Shown here: piece by piece, positions 1-5,344 of the stretch
Position numbering within the stretch: the stretch's first letter is position 1
Layout: each line of letters starts with the position of its first letter
NCBI GenBank assembly: GCA_934217675.1
Contig: CAKQCV010000119.1
Span: 1 to 5,344, forward strand
Source of the DNA: an uncultured Prevotella sp.
GTDB lineage: Bacteria > Bacteroidota > Bacteroidia > Bacteroidales > Bacteroidaceae
Length of the DNA: 5,344 nucleotides
Direction of reading: 5' to 3'
Notes under the pieces: generated by a model
Databases searched by the model: none
What the model was told of the DNA's origin: nothing
What the model saw: only the letters and a program-made list of their open reading frames with translations
Made by a program: the position numbers and the translations under genes

Positions 1-35
1 TCTTTACCTTAAATCTATCAAACTACTAACCTATG

Positions 36-108
36 AAAAAATGTATTCTCCCGAACACGTTGCAAAGGTACACATTTCTGTGTTCGGACACAACAGTTCG
101 GGAGAATA
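36..108 (-). terminator. Probable intrinsic terminator of ligA: perfect 13-bp inverted repeat plus T-run
   Basis: Arms at 44-56 (TATTCTCCCGAAC) and 96-108 (GTTCGGGAGAATA) are perfect reverse complements. Read on the minus strand, leaving ligA, the stem is followed after two bases by six T residues (plus-strand A-run at 36-41), which is the order expected of a rho-independent terminator. It lies 61 nt past the ligA stop codon. The 39-nt loop is unusually long. It can fold further, because TGTGT at 79-83 can pair with ACACA at either 70-74 or 88-92. The same dyad could instead be an operator, or the flank of a small invertible segment, because a promoter-like sequence lies between the arms. The inverted repeat is certain; the terminator role is inferred. 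Confidence 0.55.
63..93 (-). promoter_or_regulatory. Candidate leftward Bacteroidales-type promoter
   Basis: On the minus strand, TACCTTTG (plus 70 to 63) matches the Bacteroides -7 consensus TAnnTTTG. A TTG (plus 93 to 91) sits 20 bp upstream, within the usual spacing to the -33 TTTG element. Transcription would start near position 56 and run out of the left edge. The leftward sequence near position 1 reads AAGGTAAAGA, similar to the AAAGGTAAAAGAT that precedes the aminopeptidase P start at 3592, so a leftward gene probably begins just outside the window. The promoter lies wholly inside the loop of the 44-108 inverted repeat. The motif matches are seen; activity is inferred. Confidence 0.4.
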
Positions 109-130
109 ATATATGATTATTTACTTTTTA

Positions 131-144
131 TTGATTTAAATCAA
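131..144. promoter_or_regulatory. Perfect 14-bp palindrome matching the FNR/CRP-family consensus
   Basis: TTGATTTAAATCAA is its own reverse complement and fits the FNR-box pattern TTGAT-N4-ATCAA exactly. It lies between the ligA stop codon (24 bp away) and the candidate leftward promoter. Its centre is about 80 bp upstream of the start site inferred for that promoter. A Crp/Fnr-family regulator of anaerobic or nitrosative-stress genes is a reasonable guess for the binder. An A/T-rich palindrome of this size could also arise by chance, and no T-run follows it in either direction, so it is not a convincing terminator. Confidence 0.35.
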
Positions 145-168
145 CAGTAAGCTATCGTTTTACGAGTT

Positions 169-2184
<2,016 letters not shown>

Positions 2185-2227
2185 TTATAAGATTCACGGT
2201 AAAAGGCTCACACCGGCTTTTTATATA

Positions 2228-3073
2228 TTACATCATATACTCCATACAGAATTTCTCGCCCAGTTTGAAGCCTTCCTCATAAAGCCGTTCCAACTTTTCC
2301 ACATCTTTCTCCATACGCCCAACTTCTATCGGTCGCTCTGGTCGGATACACACTATTTCACCTTTTTCCTCCATTTCGTCGATCATGTCAAGTTGCTGAT
2401 TGTAGGCAGCACAACGATGGCTGAGTGCTACACGCAGACGTGGATAGTTCTTATATATAAAATGTGGTATCTTATGGTCTTTCTCTGTAGAACGGTATCC
2501 CTTGTTGCGAGTTAGCACAAGAACGTTTGTCTTATGCCCCTTCTCTATAGAACGCATCACCGGAATACTGTCTACTATTCCTCCGTCAAGCATCGGTATA
2601 CCGTCAACCATAACAATCTTGCTAACGTATGGAAGGCTACTTGATGCCTTTACTATGTCAATTACCCTTTGCTTGTCATTTCGCTCGGATAGATAGCATG
2701 CCGTACCTGTTAGACAGTTGGTCGTTACCATCTCAAATTCATCAGGATTGTTAAAAAAAGCATCATAATCGTATGGCAAGAGTTTTTCGGGGAATTCCTC
2801 ATATAGAAGCTTACGGTCAAATATACAGCCTTGGGTGAGCAAATGGCGTAATCCTATATACTTGTATTTTGCGAGATAGTCTATATTTGAAATTCTGGCG
2901 CGGCGAATCTGATGGCTCATATAAGACAAGCCGTTGCATGCTCCGGCAGATACTGCCACTACATAATGGAAGTAGACATTGTTTTTCATAAAGCCGTCAA
3001 GCACACCGCTCGTGAATGTGCCACGCATTCCGCCACCCTCAAGCACTAACCCTGTGTTCCAGTTAACCTGCAT
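2228..3073 (-). CDS. Patatin-like phospholipase/esterase (YjjU-type)
   Basis: Predicted serine hydrolase of the patatin (alpha-beta-alpha) fold, which acts on lipid acyl esters with a Ser-Asp dyad. Of 281 residues, the first ~170 carry the family signature: oxyanion-hole loop GGGMRG at 13-18, nucleophile elbow AVSAG at 40-44 with Ser42, and the DGG motif at 163-165 with Asp163. The elbow begins with Ala40 where the GxSxG consensus has Gly. The rest (about 200-281), with LSHRCAAYNQQLD and a region around VGRMEKDVEKLERLYEEG, resembles the C-terminal part (DUF6363-like) of bacterial YjjU-type patatins; that name is from memory. There is no signal peptide or membrane segment, so it is probably cytoplasmic or peripheral. 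The ATG at 3073 puts the GGGxRG loop near the N terminus as usual. It is first in a probable two-gene unit with ligA. Substrate unknown; family assignment strong. Confidence 0.93.
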   Translation of the reverse strand: MQVNWNTGLVLEGGGMRGTFTSGVLDGFMKNNVYFHYVVAVSAGACNGLSYMSHQIRRARISNIDYLAKYKYIGLRHLLTQGCIFDRKLLYEEFPEKLLPYDYDAFFNNPDEFEMVTTNCLTGTACYLSERNDKQRVIDIVKASSSLPYVSKIVMVDGIPMLDGGIVDSIPVMRSIEKGHKTNVLVLTRNKGYRSTEKDHKIPHFIYKNYPRLRVALSHRCAAYNQQLDMIDEMEEKGEIVCIRPERPIEVGRMEKDVEKLERLYEEGFKLGEKFCMEYMM

Positions 3074-3163
3074 ATTTTTTATATATATACTCTAAAAGTG
3101 TCAAATAGCTTGTAAAAGCCACACGTATAAAACAAATTATTAGACTTTTTCTATAAAATTCCA

Positions 3164-3211
3164 TGCAAAGATAATGCTTTTCATCGAAATATGCCTATCT
3201 TTGCAAAGATA
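3164..3211. promoter_or_regulatory. Divergent promoter region with palindromic TATCTTTGCAAAGATA
   Basis: This region separates the leftward patatin-ligA pair from the rightward peptidase cluster. Positions 3196-3211 form a perfect 16-bp palindrome that contains TATCTTTG, a match to the Bacteroides -7 consensus TAnnTTTG, on both strands. A second copy of TGCAAAGATAAT occurs at 3164-3175, a 12-bp direct repeat of 3202-3213, giving another leftward -7-like box at 3173 to 3166. Starts near 3210 (rightward) and near 3159 or 3197 (leftward) would give leaders of about 45-60 nt and 85-125 nt. I do not see good -33 TTTG boxes at the standard distance for any of them, which lowers confidence. GCAAAGATA-type words are common in Bacteroidales intergenic DNA. 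Confidence 0.5.
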
Positions 3212-3266
3212 ATATACGTATTTTTAAATATGTATTAAGCCGTAATCAATATTAATGCAATATGCT

Positions 3267-3448
3267 ATGTGGAAAGAAAAGCTGGGGAATTATCTGATTG
3301 ACGTATCGAAATATATTTTACCGGTGTCGTCATCACATCCTTGTTTAAGAATATAGGAGACAAGACCTTCATATACGCTATCGGCATAATACTTTCTGTA
3401 TTTGCACTTTTGTCAGGGCTAATTTTAACGAACAAAAAGAACAAATAA
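3267..3448 (+). pseudogene. DUF6722-like small membrane protein, broken by a -1 frameshift
   Basis: Two overlapping frames together read as one protein of about 60 residues. The first starts at ATG 3267 (MWKEKLGNYLIDVSKYI; a further in-frame ATG is at 3255) and stops at TAG 3354-3356. The second, offset by -1, runs from the TTTT at 3316-3319 (FTGVVITSLFKNIGDKTFIYAIG...) to TAA 3446-3448. It has no usable start codon of its own: TGA at 3300-3302 closes it upstream and there is no ATG in it. One extra T at 3316-3319 would join them as SKYIFTGVVITSLF. The joined protein resembles from memory the short Bacteroidetes DUF6722 family: a charged LGxxLxDxxKY start, a central hydrophobic stretch, a hydrophobic helix (IYAIGIILSVFALLSGLIL) and a Lys/Asn-rich tail. 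The break may be real decay or a homopolymer sequencing error. No classical slippery heptamer is visible. Function unknown. Confidence 0.62.
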
Positions 3449-3460
3449 AAACAAAAAGAT

Positions 3461-3571
3461 ATGGGAGTAACTTTAGGATTTATCGTTGGGGGCATCCCTT
3501 GCCTTATTTTCTTACTATACTGCATTACCCCAAACGGCAAGAAATGGCTACGCCAAAACAATATGATTTAA
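3461..3571 (+). CDS. 36-residue single-pass membrane protein, unknown function
   Basis: A complete small reading frame from ATG 3461 to TAA 3569-3571. It encodes a hydrophobic segment (about residues 3-23, VTLGFIVGGIPCLIFLLYCI) followed by a polar, positively charged tail, TPNGKKWLRQNNMI. This is the architecture of a one-helix inner-membrane protein; the positive tail suggests a cytoplasmic C terminus. It starts 12 bp after the stop of the DUF6722-like gene and ends 20 bp before the aminopeptidase P gene, so it sits tightly inside the apparent operon. An A-rich AAAAAGAT stretch precedes the start, like that before the aminopeptidase start. Short proteins ending in a xPxGKKWL-type tail are familiar from Bacteroidales, but I cannot name a family. 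At this size chance is possible; spacing and composition argue for a real gene. Confidence 0.6.
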   Translation: MGVTLGFIVGGIPCLIFLLYCITPNGKKWLRQNNMI

Positions 3572-3591
3572 ACTAATAAAAGGTAAAAGAT

Positions 3592-4992
3592 ATGTTCAGT
3601 AAAGAAACCTACGTGAACCGCCGCGCTGAGCTAAAGAAACTCGTAAAGAGCGGTATCATTATTCTTTTCGGAAACAACGAATCGCCGGCTAACTTCCCGG
3701 CTAACGGATATTATCCGTTCCGTCAGGACTCTTCGTTCCTCTACTACTTCGGGCTCCAGAGGGACGGACTTGTCGGTGTGATTGACCTCGACAACAATAC
3801 AGAGACACTTGTCGGAGACGACATCGATATTGACGATATCGTATGGTATGGCAGCGTGGACAGCGTGAGCGATATGGCTGCACAATGCGGAGTAGCTAAC
3901 ACAGCCCCAATGAAACAGTTGCACATCATCTGCAACGGGGCTTTGAGAGACAAGCGCACGGTGCATTTCCTTCCTCCTTACCGACACGACACTATGATAA
4001 TGATTTTCGACCTGCTCGGCATTCATCCTAACCAGCAACGCGAGTCAGCATCATTGGAACTTATCAATGCCGTGGTGAAGCAGCGCTCCACAAAGAGTCA
4101 GCTTGAGATTGACGAGATTGAGAAGGCTTGTGCTGTGGGCTACAAGATGCACACCACGGGTATGAGACTGACCAAGCCAGGAGTGACAGAAAAGTTTGTT
4201 GGCGGACAGGTGGACGGCATCGCCCACTCGTATGGCTCAATGGTGAGCTTCCCTACAATCTTCACTCAGCATGGTGAGATTATGCACGGCAACCCATCGA
4301 TGGCTGTACTTGAGAGTGGCAGACTGGCTCTATGTGATGCCGGAGCAGAAACCATGGAGCATTACTGTTCCGACAACACCCGTACTTACCCTGTAAACGG
4401 AAAATTTTCAGAGCGCCAACTCGAAATATATTCTATCGTAGAGGCTTGTCATGACCTGACTCTTGAACTTGCAAAGCCGGGAGTGAAATACTTCGACGTT
4501 CACCTTGGCATCTGCCGACTGATGACCGACCGCCTGAAGGAGCTGGGACTGATGAAGGGCAACACAGAAGAGGCTGTACGTGCCGGAGCACATGCAATGT
4601 TCTTGCCTCATGGACTGGGACACATGATGGGTATGGACGTACACGACATGGAAGGACTGGGGCAGATTCATGTTGGATTCGACGAGGAAACGCGCCCTAA
4701 TCTTGAGCAGTTCGGAACTAACTGTCTGCGCATGGGAAGAAAACTCCAGGAGGGATTTGTAATTACTGACGAACCTGGTATCTATTTCATTCCTGCACTT
4801 ATCGACGAGTGGCGTGCAAAGGGACTCCACAAGGATTTCATCAACTACGAGAAGCTGGAGACTTACAAGGACTTTGGCGGTATACGTATCGAGGACGATG
4901 TGTTGATAACAAAAGACGGTTGCCGATTCCTTGGCAAAGACCGTATTCCTTATCATCCAAAGGATGTGGAAGAGTTTATGAAGAATAATTAA
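3592..4992 (+). CDS. pepP: Xaa-Pro aminopeptidase (aminopeptidase P, peptidase M24B)
   Basis: Cytoplasmic dimetal aminopeptidase that removes an N-terminal residue preceding proline. It has 466 residues, slightly longer than E. coli PepP. The N-terminal creatinase/aminopeptidase-P domain spans about 1-135 (NGYYPFRQDSSFLYYFG) and the pita-bread catalytic domain about 175-455. The metal ligands are all present: Asp249 (LCDAG), Asp261 (CSDNTRTYP), His344 (LPHGLGHMMG), Glu394 (ITDEPGIY) and Glu434 (GIRIEDD). Supporting residues His232, His340, His351 and Arg432 sit at the same spacing from these ligands as in E. coli PepP. Asp249 and Asp261 are 12 apart, against 11 in E. coli, a one-residue insertion in the hairpin. 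There is no signal peptide. The ATG at 3592 follows AAAGGTAAAAGAT. It lies 20 bp after the 36-residue gene and 32 bp before a cysteine aminopeptidase gene, suggesting a peptide-degradation operon. Identity is strong. Confidence 0.96.
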   Translation: MFSKETYVNRRAELKKLVKSGIIILFGNNESPANFPANGYYPFRQDSSFLYYFGLQRDGLVGVIDLDNNTETLVGDDIDIDDIVWYGSVDSVSDMAAQCGVANTAPMKQLHIICNGALRDKRTVHFLPPYRHDTMIMIFDLLGIHPNQQRESASLELINAVVKQRSTKSQLEIDEIEKACAVGYKMHTTGMRLTKPGVTEKFVGGQVDGIAHSYGSMVSFPTIFTQHGEIMHGNPSMAVLESGRLALCDAGAETMEHYCSDNTRTYPVNGKFSERQLEIYSIVEACHDLTLELAKPGVKYFDVHLGICRLMTDRLKELGLMKGNTEEAVRAGAHAMFLPHGLGHMMGMDVHDMEGLGQIHVGFDEETRPNLEQFGTNCLRMGRKLQEGFVITDEPGIYFIPALIDEWRAKGLHKDFINYEKLETYKDFGGIRIEDDVLITKDGCRFLGKDRIPYHPKDVEEFMKNN

Positions 4993-5024
4993 TAATACTT
5001 TAATACACACTAAAAAAAGACGAA

Positions 5025-5344
5025 ATGAAAAAAATTCTAACGTTAGCCCTCTTGGCTTGCCTTGCTATGGGAGCCAATGCTGAGGAGAAGAAGGACTCTG
5101 TAAACAAGAACAAGCCAGTCTTCACTACTATCAAAGAGAACAAAATCACAAGTATTAAGGACCAAAACCGTAGCGGTACCTGCTGGGACTACTCTACACT
5201 CTCATTCTTCGAGAGCGAGATTCTGAAGAAGACAGGTAAATCGGTTGACCTCTGCGAGGCTTTTGTAGCAAACAAGACTTATATGGACCGCGCCATTATG
5301 GCTGTTCGTATGCATGGCGACACTTCTTTCTCGCAGGGTGGTTC
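5025..5344 (+). CDS. Exported C1B cysteine peptidase (aminopeptidase C/bleomycin hydrolase family), N-terminal part
   Basis: Only the first 106 codons are in the window; the frame is open at the right edge. Residues 1-19 form a classical Sec signal peptide (MKK, hydrophobic core, ANA cleavage motif), so the protein is exported to the periplasm or beyond. Cys12 in the core is not in a good lipobox. The mature part has the papain-like active-site region KDQNRSGTCWDYSTLSFFES, with oxyanion Gln47 and nucleophile Cys53. It is followed by DLCEAFVANKTYMDRA and HGDTSFSQGGS, the order typical of the C1B family (compare DLSE, YxDRA and SFSQGGS). The catalytic His and Asn lie beyond the edge. Classical PepC is cytosolic; signal-peptide-bearing versions are common in Bacteroidetes. 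The start is 32 bp after the aminopeptidase P stop with no terminator between, implying one transcript. Confidence 0.92.
   Translation, partial: MKKILTLALLACLAMGANAEEKKDSVNKNKPVFTTIKENKITSIKDQNRSGTCWDYSTLSFFESEILKKTGKSVDLCEAFVANKTYMDRAIMAVRMHGDTSFSQGG

Overview
This 5.3 kb window looks like ordinary chromosome from an anaerobic Bacteroidales bacterium, most likely Prevotella or a close relative. That placement rests on recalled family resemblance of the proteins (LigA with a KYDG active site, the PepP type, a DUF6722-like small membrane protein). It also rests on A/T-rich start contexts without clear Shine-Dalgarno sequences, and on TAnnTTTG-type promoter elements (TATCTTTG, TACCTTTG) in the gaps. 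No search could be run.

Layout. Positions 1-168 are a non-coding gap holding a 14-bp palindrome that matches the FNR/CRP-type consensus, a perfect 13-bp inverted repeat followed by a T-run on the minus strand (probable ligA terminator), and a candidate leftward promoter inside that repeat. Next come two leftward genes: ligA (NAD-dependent DNA ligase, 169-2166) and, upstream of it, a patatin-family phospholipase/esterase (2228-3073). They are 61 bp apart and are probably one transcript read patatin then ligA. Positions 3074-3266 form a divergent promoter region with a 16-bp palindrome, TATCTTTGCAAAGATA, that carries a -7-like box on each strand.

To the right, four genes run on the plus strand in what looks like one operon. 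The first is a DUF6722-like small membrane protein gene broken by a -1 frameshift at a T-run (3267-3448). The second is a 36-residue single-pass membrane protein (3461-3571) too short for routine gene calling. The third is a cytoplasmic Xaa-Pro aminopeptidase of the M24B/PepP type (3592-4992). The fourth is the start of an exported C1B (aminopeptidase C/bleomycin hydrolase) cysteine peptidase that runs off the right edge (5025-5344).

How they work together: the right-hand cluster joins two aminopeptidase families, which fits peptide catabolism in an amino-acid-fermenting gut or oral anaerobe (inference). The left-hand pair joins housekeeping DNA ligation with a lipid hydrolase and has no obvious functional link. 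I see no mobile element, CRISPR array, RNA gene, toxin-antitoxin pair or defence system. The points most worth a second look are the structured 1-168 gap, the frameshifted small gene with its tiny neighbour, and the palindromic divergent promoter.
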